NCBI GenBank assembly: GCA_023634235.1
Contig: JAMKCF010000011.1
Coordinates: 3,800,001-3,864,000, forward strand
Origin: Pisaster brevispinus
Taxonomy: Eukaryota; Echinodermata; Asteroidea; Forcipulatida; Asteriidae
DNA length: 64,000 nt
Direction of reading: 5' to 3'
A program made the translations under genes and the position numbers. Positions 35,601 to 46,618 of this stretch are shown here, piece by piece. Numbering within the stretch: the stretch's first letter is position 1; each line of letters begins with the position of its first letter. The notes under the pieces are model-generated. The model did not search any database. It was not told the DNA's origin and saw only the letters and a list, made by a program, of their open reading frames with translations.

Positions 35601-38600
35601 AAACTTGGGACAGACGGATGAAATGTTGATCAACTGAAGTTGTACCTAGAGACAGATGGTTCAGCAAACGACCCATGAGATGAAGATGACTTGTAAGAGG
35701 GAGGAGGGAGGGTCTGGAGGGAGGAGGGAGGGTCTGGAGGGAGGAGGGAGGTCTAGAGGGAGGAGGGAGGTCTAGAGGGTTCGATACAACCACCTCATAG
35801 CTTAGAGGAGGGTAGGTCTAGATTGACAAGAAGTCATTCAGGTGACATAACAATGATGAAGATCAACAACACCTCATACCTTATGCTAGAGACAGATGGT
35901 TCCGCAAACGACCCATGAGATGAAGATGGCTTGTAAGAGGGAGGAGAGAGGTCTAGAGGGAGGAGGGAGGTCTAGAGGGTTCGATACAACCACCTCATAG
36001 CTTAAAGGAGGGTGGGTCTAGATTGATAAGAAGTCATTCAGGTGACATAACAATGATGAAGATCAACAACACCTCATACCTTATGCTAGAGACAGACGGT
36101 TCAGCAAACGACCCATGAGATGATGATTTGTAAGATGGAGGAGGGAGGGTCTGGACTGATGAAATTGACGCCTCATTGCTTGGAGACAGGAGGATGGATG
36201 GCATCGGTTGCATCAGGTCGTCATAGATGGCTCGTAAGATGTGGGGCAAGGAATCTGCATAGCTATTTATGGAAAAAAGTAATAAAATAAAAAAATAAAA
36301 ACAATTAACATGATATTTAAGACCCTTATTTGGGCCTATTGGAATAAAAAAAATTATTTTGAACATAATACATTAATTAGCTGTTACAAAATGCTTACCA
36401 ACCAAAGAGACCTGTAGTACATGCAAATACAGGGTTGGGGTGCTCAACTGGTTAACCAGAAAACAATGTAAAAATCCGTTTCCAAATTGCAAAAACAAAA
36501 ACATAAAACAACCAAAGTCCACAGTAAACAAAATAAATAAACAAAATAGGACTTCCTTTTCTTGAAAATGTTAGCCCCAGTTGCTATCCAGGTAGAATGA
36601 ATGACATTCCTTTCGTTGGTGAAACTGTCTTATCTTAACCCCCTACAAAATGTAATACATCATTTTCAATCCCCTACAATTTGTTATATATTTTGCTTTG
36701 CATGGGGCTGGCCACCACATCTGTGGTTTGTGGTATTGTGACTGTCAAGACTGGCTATTGTGTTCTATTTCCATATCTTGATTGATCCTGGAAAGTTGAC
36801 ATTTGCTTCTTTTACAGATGGCTCATGGTCAGATTGGAATTGCTAGAAACAGTTAAATTGTTTACGTTAAGTGGAAGTCACAACTGTTCAAGGAAATAAG
36901 CATAGTGCAACACCCTCATTTCAACCCTACCAGAGTCTCTCAAAGTCTAAACAAAAAGAATCTCACAAGACTGAAATGTAAGGCCAATACCACAAAATGT
37001 GCCTTATTAAAAATATTCTATAATAATAACACAACTAGTAGTATATCTTGAAACTTACTTCTGTACAAGCGTCTCGGAAAGGAAGGTAGTTAACCGATTT
37101 GGATCAGCAAGGAAGGGAACGGTCCGTAGAAACCTTACAATCTGAAAACGTGGAAATTATGAAATTACTCACTCATTTTAATGTCATTGTGGGGCCACTG
37201 CTTCCTCAGGGAAGAAGGAAATGTATTATAGAGTTAGACACAAGATTACTTGCGCCGAATTTCATAGAGCTGCTTAAGCAACAAATTTGTATTGTATTGA
37301 ATATTAAATTGATTACCTTGGTAATTGTACTCTATATAAATCCAGTTATTACTAGTAGTATAATTTGGATTTTTTTCCCCGATCATAATTGTGGGTAGTC
37401 TATTAAACAGTCTGTATAAATGTTCTATTAGATAAAGTATAAGTATTTTAAATAAAGTATAAATGTTATGTAAATGTAGACATTCCCACACCTCATCTAC
37501 TGAAGCTTGAACTTTCTCTGGCAGCTTTGGCCCTTCATCTTCATCGCTGTTCTCTCCGTCTCTCCCATCATCCTCCTTCCCAGCTCCATCATCAGTCCCA
37601 GAAATCTTCTGCTTCCCTGGCGTTACCTCCGTGGGTGATATAGCCTCCATTTCCAGCCGCAGCAGGACCTGTAGCTCAGTCTCCTGTACTCTTAGGAGCT
37701 TACCGGTCTCATCAGTGAGGGTTTGGTATTTATCTCGCAGCTGGTTGCTGGAGACTAGCAAGGTCTTGGTCAGGATGTCCCTGGCTTTCATCTGGGGAGA
37801 TAAGAGAAGTAAACTCATGCTCTACATCATCATTAATTCATACAGTGATAGCTGTACTAAGGTCAGATCAAGCCTTATGGTTTACTTTAATAATCATAAT
37901 AATAATAATAGTGGCTTCTTATATAGCGCTCATATCCGTCACTCAGTGACGCTCAGGGCGCATCAACATTAAGTATTTTCCTGCAAGGTATGTGGGGCTT
38001 CATTTGAAGTATGAGACCTACTCCTTTATATAGCACCATAAAATGGTTTACAAGGTGCTGTTGCGCAATATGCTGCCAGTCAAACCAGGAACGCCGGGGC
38101 GAAACCCTTCTCTTTTCGATAAGTGCACTGGGTTCTTTTACGTGCGTTACACAACACACGGGACCAACGGCTTTACGTCCCATCCGAAGGAAGAAGCAAT
38201 AATGGTTAAGTGTCTTGCTTAAGGACACAAGTGTAACGACCGGGACTCGAACCCACACTCTGCTGAGTCGGAAACACCAGAGCTTGAGTCTGGTGCTCTT
38301 ATCCGCTCGGCCAAGACACGCCACGAATACTAATCCAGTGGTGGTCCAGAGTGTGAGACAGGAAGCCTGATTATTTGTTTGCAAACTGTAACGGTTGCCT
38401 CACATTCCCCCCTCCCCCTCCAACCAACCCACCCACTCCATAAAATGACTCTCTGAATTAGCAAGGTTGATCACAAGTTTCAGGGAAATTTGCACAAATA
38501 ACTATTAGAAAGTAATTCCGGTTTTCTTGAATTAAAATTAAATTTGCATTTGTACTCCCATTACACACAAACACGCCTTTGAGCATCAAATCAGAGAAAA

Positions 38601-41600
38601 AACCCTTCACATGGTTATATTTCAGGGTATATCTGAATAAAGTTCAAACTCACCACTGCGTCATTTTCTGTGGAATTAGAGTGATCACTTTTCAGGTACG
38701 AGAGGACAATACTTGTCATGAATTGGACAAAATGCATCCCACAGGAAGCCTGGAAATAAAACAAATATTGTGTTAAATAAAAATATTACAAATTTAGAGT
38801 TGAAAATGTCTACAAAAATGTGCACAGAATCTGACAACTTCTTGGTAACCAGGTTTTGTCTCTCAGAGCATGCCTCTGGACTTGTCGCCAATAATTTGCA
38901 CATCATAGCAATAAAAATAAACATGACAAAGACACAGATATCAAATTTGTTGTACTCCCTTTTTAGGCTACCAACCATACCTCAGAAAGACTTAGAAAGT
39001 CTAAGGAACATTCCTTACAGTAATGCAATGAGTTCGACTCATAATTTGGGAAATATACACTCACCTCATTCAGAGTTTTTTCATAGTTGGTTTGAAGACA
39101 ATCAATAACATCTTCCTCTGAATTCAACTTTGGGCATTCTAGAAAAAAAAAGAAAAAAAACCACAAGAAATAATGTTTGAATGCTTCCTAAATGACAACA
39201 ATTGGGGAAAAATCTATCAGAATATGATATGGATTTGATTAATACAACAAAAAAGAGGAACATTTTCCAGTTAAATAGCCAATGAAACAACACACGAAAC
39301 GACACAACTAGCACTCGGTCTACGGAACTAGTTCATCTGATAATAATATTAACAGTATTATAATCAAAGTATTACCCAGCAATGCGTCTGGGCGTCTTTT
39401 GGACGCCCTATTTTTTTTTCGTGGATGGCCTGAAAAACTGCAGGACGCCCTTGAAGATGCCCTGTTTATTTGGCCAAGTAAATTTTTCGTACAGTAAATA
39501 CAAAAATATTACATCCGAATACCAGTGTTGTGACTAAACTCATCTGGCTGGTCGGCACTAACCAGTTCTAAAGAAAGCCGACCAGCACTCATGCAATGTT
39601 ACAACTTTGCCGACCAGTATATCTGCCGACAGTGAAAAAAAAATAAAAAATAAAAAAATTTGACAATCCTTTTTTTATATAAAGGCCAATGGACCTCCGC
39701 TAATCGCCGCATAAAAATTTGGACACCCCGTTTTTCAACCCAGTCAATTTTGGACACACTATTTGCAAATCCTGGCTAAAAACCTGATTATAATAATTGT
39801 AATAACAACATTTATAAAGCGCCTTTTCCTAGGGTTGCAAAGCGTTCAGAGAATGACCAAGAAAATAATAACAGGAAACTTGGAAAAACCACTGATCAGG
39901 CCCAGCCGGCAGCACTCAGACAAGAGAAGAGAGTACGTTTTAGTCGATGAGAGTGGATAGACGCACACCCTATCTTTACATGAAATTCGGCTCCCAAAAT
40001 GACAGACCATGGTAGACAGTAAGCCATTTGTGTGATGTCACTGTCAGTAGAAGGGGGGCAATAACAATAAGTATGACATATTTGGGTTCTAACTGCTTGT
40101 AGAACCTTGTATTAGAGAAATTCTTACCAAAGTTTGATGTTTTGGTTTTCTCTCTGCCTGGTACCCTGTTTTCTTTCTCTCCTTTCTTCTGTGGGCTTGG
40201 TTCCTTCGTTGTCTGGATACGGATACTATTAGACATGATTTTCTCAGTGCGGAAACCAACGTTGATCATGCTCTTCTTTCGTTTCAGACGAGGGCTCTGC
40301 CTTGCAGGACAGGCATCTTGAAACACAAAAACCAAAAACATTAGGCAGGGCTTGATTTAACCTTAACGCTCCGTAATCATTCTACACCCTCCTTGCCTCA
40401 ATGAGGGATTCAGAAGGAGTGAGGGTTGTAGGCACAAATATAAAATTGCTTCTCACTGGGTCAAGCATACCAATCTAAAGCTGGAATACACACAAAATTT
40501 GCTGACAAGAAATGGATTGCTTAGCAAAGCAAAAATTAGCGGCAAGGCAATATGTCTTACAATTCACATTGCTGTGACTGGTGTGTAATAACTTTACTCC
40601 TTTTTGGGTTAAACACAGAGACATTTCAAAAAGTGGGATTTGAACCGATGAGCTACCAACTGAGCCATCCAGCCCTAATGTTGGAGGTCTCCCTATTTTG
40701 GCTCAGTTGGTAAAGCACCATCACGTTAATCCGGAGGTCACAAGTTCGAATCCTGCTCTGGTCAACTTTTCTTTGTTCAACCCAAAATTGAATTTATATT
40801 TACCCAGTCAGTTTCCCTTGTGGTGTATTACTTAAATTTGCTAAGCAACAGTTTGTACTCGTGGGGTTCCAAGTATAATTAATATAGCTGGTTATGCCCC
40901 AAATCAGTAAAACACAAACCAACTTTGCTTACCAGAAAAAGGTGACCAGCCAAAATACCATGAAATGCGTTTAAAATAACCTGAATGGTTTCTTACCCAC
41001 AGTTGGTTGCTTAGCCTGTGCTTCTGTCTTCACCTCTGCTTGTTCAGTACTCTTCATGGCTGTATTTTGATTACTGATAGTGCCAGGCTTTCCGCTGTAC
41101 ACTTCTTCGAGGTTTTGTAGGAGTTGGTTGACTGAGGTAGACTGGGTGGGCTCAGAGAGCTTGTCATAATGTGGAATACTATGAAGAAAATCGAGTTTTC
41201 AGCTTGTCAAATGGAAAACAAATCAGTCAAAGGAAGTCTCCCAATTTGTGGCTGTGGCTATGGCTACGGCTAGATTGCTGCACCATCATGCGTTAAAGTA
41301 TAGGGCGTCCTTAGTAACACCCTTAACAACAGTCGCAGCTGTAGCCAAAGCCGCAAATTCGGCTGTGGCCTTGTACAGTGTATTTGTTTAATCCCTTACC
41401 ATCCAAAATCCTTCTACATCCTCTTTCCAAAATGAAGGATTCAGAAAAACTAAGGCCAGTAGGTCCTTATAAAAAAAGATTATCACTGGGTCAGGCATTC
41501 CAATCTTATATAAGTCCAAACAATTCAATGAGGAGTGACATAAGAGAGGAGGATATTGGAGGATTGAGGTCACCTGTAGTCAAAAAGGCCCAGGGAGTTA

Positions 41601-44600
41601 AGGTTGCTTTTGAGTCAAAATATCATGAGTGTTTTTAAATTCGCTAAAATGTGTATCACGCCACAGCAAACTTGGTTTGAAAATACTCACCTGAGTAGTT
41701 TATCAATCAACCTGGTTGACGCTCCACCTGAGGATGAGTAAGAGAACCATGGTTCTAGGTGATGAGGCCGGAACGAGACCATCTCACAAGGCATTGGAGA
41801 TGGGGAGACTGTGTTGAGTCTTTTCTTGCTACCTACATACAAAATATTTGGATAGAAATAAAAAAATGTAGTTAGTTTACTACCATTTGAATTTTTATTA
41901 TTTGTATTTTACCATACACAGATGAGTGTTTGTGTGTTGAGCACTGTATACTCAGAACCCCCCCATCCCAGTCCTATAAAAAACAACAACAAAAACAAAG
42001 GAATATTACTTGCTGGAACTCTCTACCAAATCAAATTCGCAACATCAATTCACTCCAGAGTGTAAATTAAAAACGCATCTGTTCTCTTCTGGCCCGTAAA
42101 CTGACAATTTTGTAGCATTCTTTAGCAGCACATTGTATCTCTGGAAAATGCGCTTCATAAGACTTACTTATTATTATTATTATTTGTGTGGGATTCGAAC
42201 CCACGACCTACCCATTTTACAGCAGATGTCTTACCACTAGACCACCGAGCATCCCCGGCAGATAGAGGTAATTCTTTAAATTTTTAATCGTAGCAGAACA
42301 AAGATTGAGGGAAAATTTTAAAAAGGAAGGATATGTACATAAGTAAGCCAAGTTTTCACGCTAAAATGTAGGAGGAAATAAGTTGGATTGACTGATGGAA
42401 CATTTACACAGTGATTGGAGGATTAAAGGAGGATTAAAGCAAGATTAAAACTGATTAGTGATTAGCCCCAGAAAATGAGATTAAAGCTAATCTACCTTTA
42501 GGATGTCTTTGACATTTTGTGCTGAGATGTTTCTTGATACACTCCTTAGTGATTTCAGTTATCTTCCTAATATCATCTTCTGTTTCACGTTTCTTCCTTG
42601 TATTTCTTTTCCCATCACTATCATCATCCTCAACGAGAGTCCCTTTGCTGCTAGAAGAGACTTGTCTAGGTACTGACATTGCTTTCAAGATGCGTAGAGA
42701 GGCAGTGGTGGATGTAAGGGGCTCTAACACTGCAGAGACTGGTATACAAGTCTCTGGATGTGGCATATCTACCAACTACAAATACAAATAGAACAATCCA
42801 ATTTGACGTGACAGGTAAATTTATCATTTTTGTACTTCTTAATATTCAATGTTTAAGAAAAAAAAAAGAAGCTTGTCAATCAAAATGACAACTAAAGTGC
42901 AATAAAGTACAATGATAATTATGCATTATTTTCACAATTTAGTTAAAATGGATTCAAATATTTGACAAATCAATTGTAAGCCTCATGCCACCTTACTTAC
43001 CAAGACTTTCCTTTGACGGCTGAGGCTAACCATAGCGTCCTTGAACCAACTTGAAAGTCTGACTCCACTCTGACCTTTGACCTCTCCTTCCAGTTCGCAA
43101 TTCTCATCTGTAGTTGATGGATCTAAAGTAAGGCCAGTGCATGTATACACAGCATTGGGTTGGTATTGACTAATAGAAACAGCACCCAGGGCCAGTTGAG
43201 CTCGGATGGTCACTCTGTCCTCTTGTGTACTTTTGCCGATGTTTTGGCAAGCGCTTGAAGTTGAGGCTGGTTTCCAGCTTGTAGAATCATCGATGTGGAA
43301 TGACTGACTCCATTTTAGAGTTGAGATGGACAGCTGGGTTGATGAATTTCTTGTTGGGCTTGATTTGGTGGACTTTGAAGGTGAAGAGGTCATCAAAGAT
43401 CTTCTGGTTAGTGGGTGTAACTCTAACTGACATAAATCTGTAACGTGACCATCTGCAAAATCAGTGACATTTGTTATCAATGTTAAATTCATCTAAACAC
43501 TTCACAGTTGCCTTGGTCTTGGCATCTGTTTAGACAATCTTATTCTTGCACAATCTTATTCTTGCAAAAGTTCCTTTATATTCATGTTTTAAAAAGTGAC
43601 TCTTCAGGAGTGACTCACGGCAAAATGCGACATTTCAGTATTTCTGCTTGTAAATGTTTATAATGGATAGTGCTGATGAATTGAATACAATTAAAGTTAG
43701 ATTTTTTTAATAAAGTGAAGTACCATTTGTCTAAAGAACTATTTAATTGGAAGAATTGTGGTTATTAAACAAGTTTATGTTAATAAAATTGTTCCACTGG
43801 TCAATGGTAATTAAACACATTAACACAGTCAATAATATACGACAATAACCCATTAATAATAATAATCATTATAATCATTTAAGCTCTTCACCAACATCAA
43901 CAAAAGTGAAACCTGAGAATTTGCAATGCATGTCTGGAATGTTCATCCTAAATGGGCATGTTACAATTTCCAAGAAAATATTGTTTCCATTAAACCAAGC
44001 CTTTTTCTTTATGTATGGGAACATTAAAACTTTCAAAGCTTCAACAAAAAATTTCAGTCCACTTTTTACAACATTTCTTCTTTGAAAATGGGAAAATGGA
44101 TGAACAAAAATTCTCACAAAGATCTTCAAAGTCAAAAAGATTCACTGTGGAAATTCTTCCTGATCACCAAACATCTACATCTATGTCTGATTGTCTTTTT
44201 TAAAGCTACCTTTGTTTGCACACAGTCTTAGTCGTGTGTTGGGTTGCCGAGCTACACTTCTTGGTTCCACTGAGCTCACATAATGGTCCATTATAGATGA
44301 AAATGGAAGGAAGGTACAACTTGTGATCTTTTCTCGCTTGTATTTCTCCTTCCGAGTTGAATCGTCGTCTGACTTATCCTCTTGCTGTTTTCTTGATCCC
44401 ATCTTCATCGATGTCGATGATAGGTTATCAGCAGCTGGAAGGTTTTGCTCCGATGGTGGTGGTGTACACATTTTGGAAGTTCTGGCAAGGTTTTGAGAAG
44501 ATGTCAAGACGGATTGAAGACTTGTCGTAAGGTCGTGGCTTTGGTTGATGATTGCATGAGCTGGGATAATACAGCCTCCAAGATCTTGTAGGGCGGCAGA

Positions 44601-45972
44601 GACGACTGAAAGCCCATCTTGATCTCTCTGAATCAATATTAGAAAGAAAAGTGGAAGAAGGCAAACAGAATATATGAATCACTCTTAAAATTCATTCTGT
44701 CCCAGTACACATTCCTAGTAAAGGTTCTATAAATCATTGGTGTAAGAGCAAGTTCTTACAAACCCTCACATTTTCGAGAATAAAACCCCAAAACAATGAC
44801 CAAATCCTTTTACAACTGCCCCTTATTGATTCTGTAATGTTTCTATTGTTTTTGTTTAATCTCTTTTTACAGCTTTTGGTAAATTTTGAATGTACTTTTT
44901 TTGAATGTAATCTGACTGTAATTCAACTTAATTACTGCAATGGTTGAATTTCAATAAACCATTTCAAATACAATCAAATCACACAATAACTAAACGTTTC
45001 TAAAGAAAGGTCTTCAGAAGAAGACCAGAACTGTGTGTTTGTGCACATTCATATATGTGCTTATTTTGACAAGTTTGGCTTGTTTTTGACAAGCTCATTT
45101 TGATTATGATTAAACAAACATCTTTGTGTAAATAGTATTTACTATTTTATTTTTAGTAATAATATTAATAATTGAAATCAAATAACATACGAAATTTATA
45201 ACTAATTTTTTTTTTTAAATAAAAATTTAACCTTTATAATATTGGCTGACATCCAAGGACTGCTGTCAATCCAAAACAAGGCAATATTTTGGTCTTGGAA
45301 TGTTCGATAAGACCTTCCACTTGGAACGACCATCTCAAGAAATTCAGATTTGCTTGGCAACGGGTCATCAGGTCCAAAATCACAGAATTCCTCCAACTCC
45401 AAACGACTGACAGGACAAGGCATGAACAGAAAAACACACTTTGAAAAAGTTTTGTGAAGTTGTTTATTTGAGATTGGTCCATGGTGAGAGGACTTTCGTC
45501 TTGTTCTTGAATTTGGTGGAGATACAATTCGTTTGACAGGGGAGGAAACATCCGGCCCGTCCCATTGAAAATCGTGGATGACGTCATCAAGAGCCTGCCG
45601 AACTGAAGTGGCCGTCAAAACTTGCGGTGTTTTCGGAGCACGTTTCCCTCGAATCGACGATGAAAGTGCGTCTAAATCTCCAGCAAGTTGCTCCTCAAAG
45701 TCTTGGAAGTTTTTGATGTTGAGCTCTTTCAGATAATCTCGCTTGCATGGGGGATAATCGTAGGAATGAAACAGTTTAAGACCCCATCTCAAGTTCTGAA
45801 TCGCTTGTTCGCCGTCGTCACGATAGTGAGCAAAATATGACAACAATTTCAGCACACACAACCGAACTCCCTGGGAAAATTTCGCGACATCTATCGGCTT
45901 TTCCTTCGGTGTAATCCGTCTACGAGCATCGACCAGAAGGGCAACTTTGAAATTTCTGTCCTTTAACGACAT
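29622..45972 (-). CDS. TICRR: TICRR (treslin), replication-origin firing factor, 19 exons
   Basis: Treslin binds MTBP and, once CDK-phosphorylated, TopBP1, to load CDC45 at origins. Exons (minus): 45972-45232, 44627-44210, 43452-43001, 42775-42496, 41832-41691, 41178-40997, 40316-40128, 39138-39065, 38749-38654, 37791-37492, 37141-37059, 36262-36080, 35529-35439, 35051-35021, 34119-33987, 33635-33507, 33278-33190, 32382-30499, 29764-29622. All 18 junctions have GT-AG sites and matching phase, giving 1,879 aa (human about 1,910). Blocks matching human: DFQWDGPDVSSPVK, LEPWFSYSSSGGAS, EEDVIDCLQTNYEKTL, ETELQVLLRLEME, SLVRHPSLAD, KTVRRNLFMGG, VKETPGKKQ, RVVQESPLKS, VRRSPRIK with RRSFYSLS. The Ser/Pro/Lys-rich C-terminal half (exon 18) is disordered, as in vertebrates. 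The exon 18 donor (gtaagt, 30498) is preferred to reading through to a stop at 30440, because it joins exon 19 in frame and gives a basic tail resembling the human end. Confidence 0.93.
30090..30232. repeat. hairpin MITE, degenerate copy in TICRR intron 18
   Basis: agtggctatggctg on the left faces ccagctgtagccgtagccatagcc on the right; the right end reads cagacacggtctaa, like the TAA-flanked end of the 28312 element. Related to the 41246 and 16722 copies. Confidence 0.5.
32817..32915. repeat. two-copy tandem repeat, about 51 bp
   Basis: catagcgcttggcccagcag and catagcgattggcccagcag each continue with gctgtatctatcatgccac and tagat. It lies in TICRR intron 17. Confidence 0.85.
33775..33948 (+). 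mobile_element. SINE family B copy
   Basis: The head gctcagttg...gttggtagagcaccagg carries a small internal duplication (cagttgacagttgg) and continues gttaatccgaaggtcacaggttcgag. The body has cacccgaacacagatattgacag. It sits in TICRR intron 15, antisense to the gene. Confidence 0.7.
34335..34527. repeat. inverted pair of SINE-A tails (hairpin)
   Basis: acccatacaccgatgtgtg, ttaagcactgtatactcag and tccccgagtcctgtg on the left are matched on the right by aggacttgggggaaagtg, ctgagtatgcagtgcttaa and cacagctgtgtatgggt. Both arms match the tail of SINE family A (11490-11560). It lies in TICRR intron 14. Confidence 0.65.
35120..35375 (-). mobile_element. SINE-like repeat, family D, copy 2
   Basis: The plus strand reads gtgggattcgaaccaggggtcc and gaaaccactgagccaacctg, the complement of a tRNA-like B-box and A-box. 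The body (gaggaaaaccccaatggcgaaaacccac) matches 1540-1565. It lies in TICRR intron 13. Confidence 0.6.
35640..36130. repeat. tandem copies of the 3' end of TICRR exon 12
   Basis: The end of exon 12 with its donor (36080) and about 200 bp of following intron are repeated near 35880 and, with changes, near 35647. Shared words are gacccatgagatga, ttgtaagagggagga and gttc(a/c)gcaaacg. The 35880 copy keeps the complete donor context (cataag followed by gtatgag on the minus strand). Inside, a short ggaggagggaggtctagag repeat is iterated. The copies encode SHGSFAEPSVSSI-like peptides in one frame, but no acceptor gives an in-phase extra exon. Confidence 0.75.
37888..38322 (-). mobile_element. tRNA-Leu-derived SINE, family C, full copy
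   Basis: On the minus strand the head reads CTTGGCCGAGCGGATAAGAG, then CCAGACTCAAGCTCTGG, a perfect 5-bp anticodon stem around a CTCAAGC loop (anticodon CAA, Leu), then GTGGGTTCGAGTCCC. The body and the (ATT)n tail (37890-37912 on the plus strand) match 7631-8054. It sits in TICRR intron 9 in the sense orientation. Confidence 0.85.
40600..40835. mobile_element. two SINE-B heads facing each other
   Basis: gatttgaaccgatgagctac...actgagccatccagcc is a minus-strand head. 30 bp later tggctcagttggtaaagcacc...ggaggtcacaagttcgaatcc is a plus-strand head. The outer flanks are gggttaaacacag and acccagtcagtttcccttgtggt. It lies in TICRR intron 6. Confidence 0.65.
41246..41372. repeat. hairpin MITE copy in TICRR intron 5
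   Basis: aatttgtggctgtggctatggctacggctagatt on the left and agctgtagccaaagccgcaaatt on the right form imperfect arms around a loop that resembles 16765-16820. Related to the palindromic elements at 1675 and 28312 by the GGCTACGGCTAGAT arm. Confidence 0.6.
41910..42250 (-). mobile_element. SINE family A copy split by a LINE 3' end
   Basis: The SINE tail (ccatacacagatgagtg, gagcactgtatactcag) at 41910-41985 and the head (ggattcgaacccacgacc...cttaccactagaccaccgagc) at 42185-42250 are separated by 42001-42184. The insert encodes WNSLPNQIRNINSLQS-VN, a LINE ORF2 terminus, and ends in an ATT repeat. It lies in TICRR intron 4. Confidence 0.6.
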
Positions 45973-46198
45973 CGTTGATGTTTCGTTTAAATATTTAAAA
46001 GGACAAAACTTGTTGTTGTGTTAAATATCGGCGGCCATTTTCAAACTGCATATCCCACGCTGCTTTGCAAAATTACGGAGGCCCAAGTTTGCCGTCGGAA
46101 TAAACACATTAAAAAATCGTATGGGCTTGACGACTAGATTTAACGGCAACTGTCCACTTAAGAGATATAGCGCCCTCTTTTGATTTATTTCGCAAGAA
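45973..46198. promoter_or_regulatory. head-to-head promoter region between TICRR and the FASTK-family gene
   Basis: 226 bp separate the TICRR start codon (minus) from an ATG on the plus strand at 46199. YY1-like AAAATGGCGGC (46195-46205, plus) and AAAATGGCCGCC (minus, about 46040-46030) lie near the two presumed starts. No TATA box is evident. Shared divergent promoters of this kind are common between housekeeping genes; use as a promoter is inferred. Confidence 0.5.
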
Positions 46199-46229
46199 AA
46201 TGGCGGCGCCCACAAGCAGCGTGCGAATC
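46199..46229 (+). other. candidate 5' exon of the FASTK-family gene with upstream ORF
   Basis: ATGGCGGCGCCC begins a short open stretch (MAAPTSSVRI) that ends at a strong donor, gtgagt (46230). Splicing to AG at 49096 or 49136 meets a stop before the main ATG at 49143. The exon would therefore be 5' untranslated with a short upstream ORF, or belong to an unseen transcript. Confidence 0.35.
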
Positions 46230-46618
46230 GTGAGTTCAATTATTTCTTAGTATTTTTTTCAAGCTAAGATGATAGATTTGTGATTTCATAACTTGCCACC
46301 ACTGAACACTATAATCAAAATTCATATTTGTGACTTTAAACTGAAGAATTGTCATTTAAAAAAAGCATTTATCACAATCACCAATCACATCAGTCACATC
46401 ATGATCATCACATCATCACATCATGCATCAGTTCAGATCAGTCTAACACTAACACCAGTCAGTGATCGGCAGATCAGACATCACTCTGCTGGTCTCTGCA
46501 TGTTCAGCAGAGTCAGACTGACTGTAGACCATCCATGCAGAGACCTGAGACAGCATGGTCGCATGGACGTGATGAACAGAGTCTACTCTTAAAGTCTTAT
46601 AATCCTAGAATATAGCTA

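Noticed and set aside
37953..38384. 143-codon minus-strand ORF
   Set aside because: It lies almost wholly inside a SINE-C copy in a TICRR intron.
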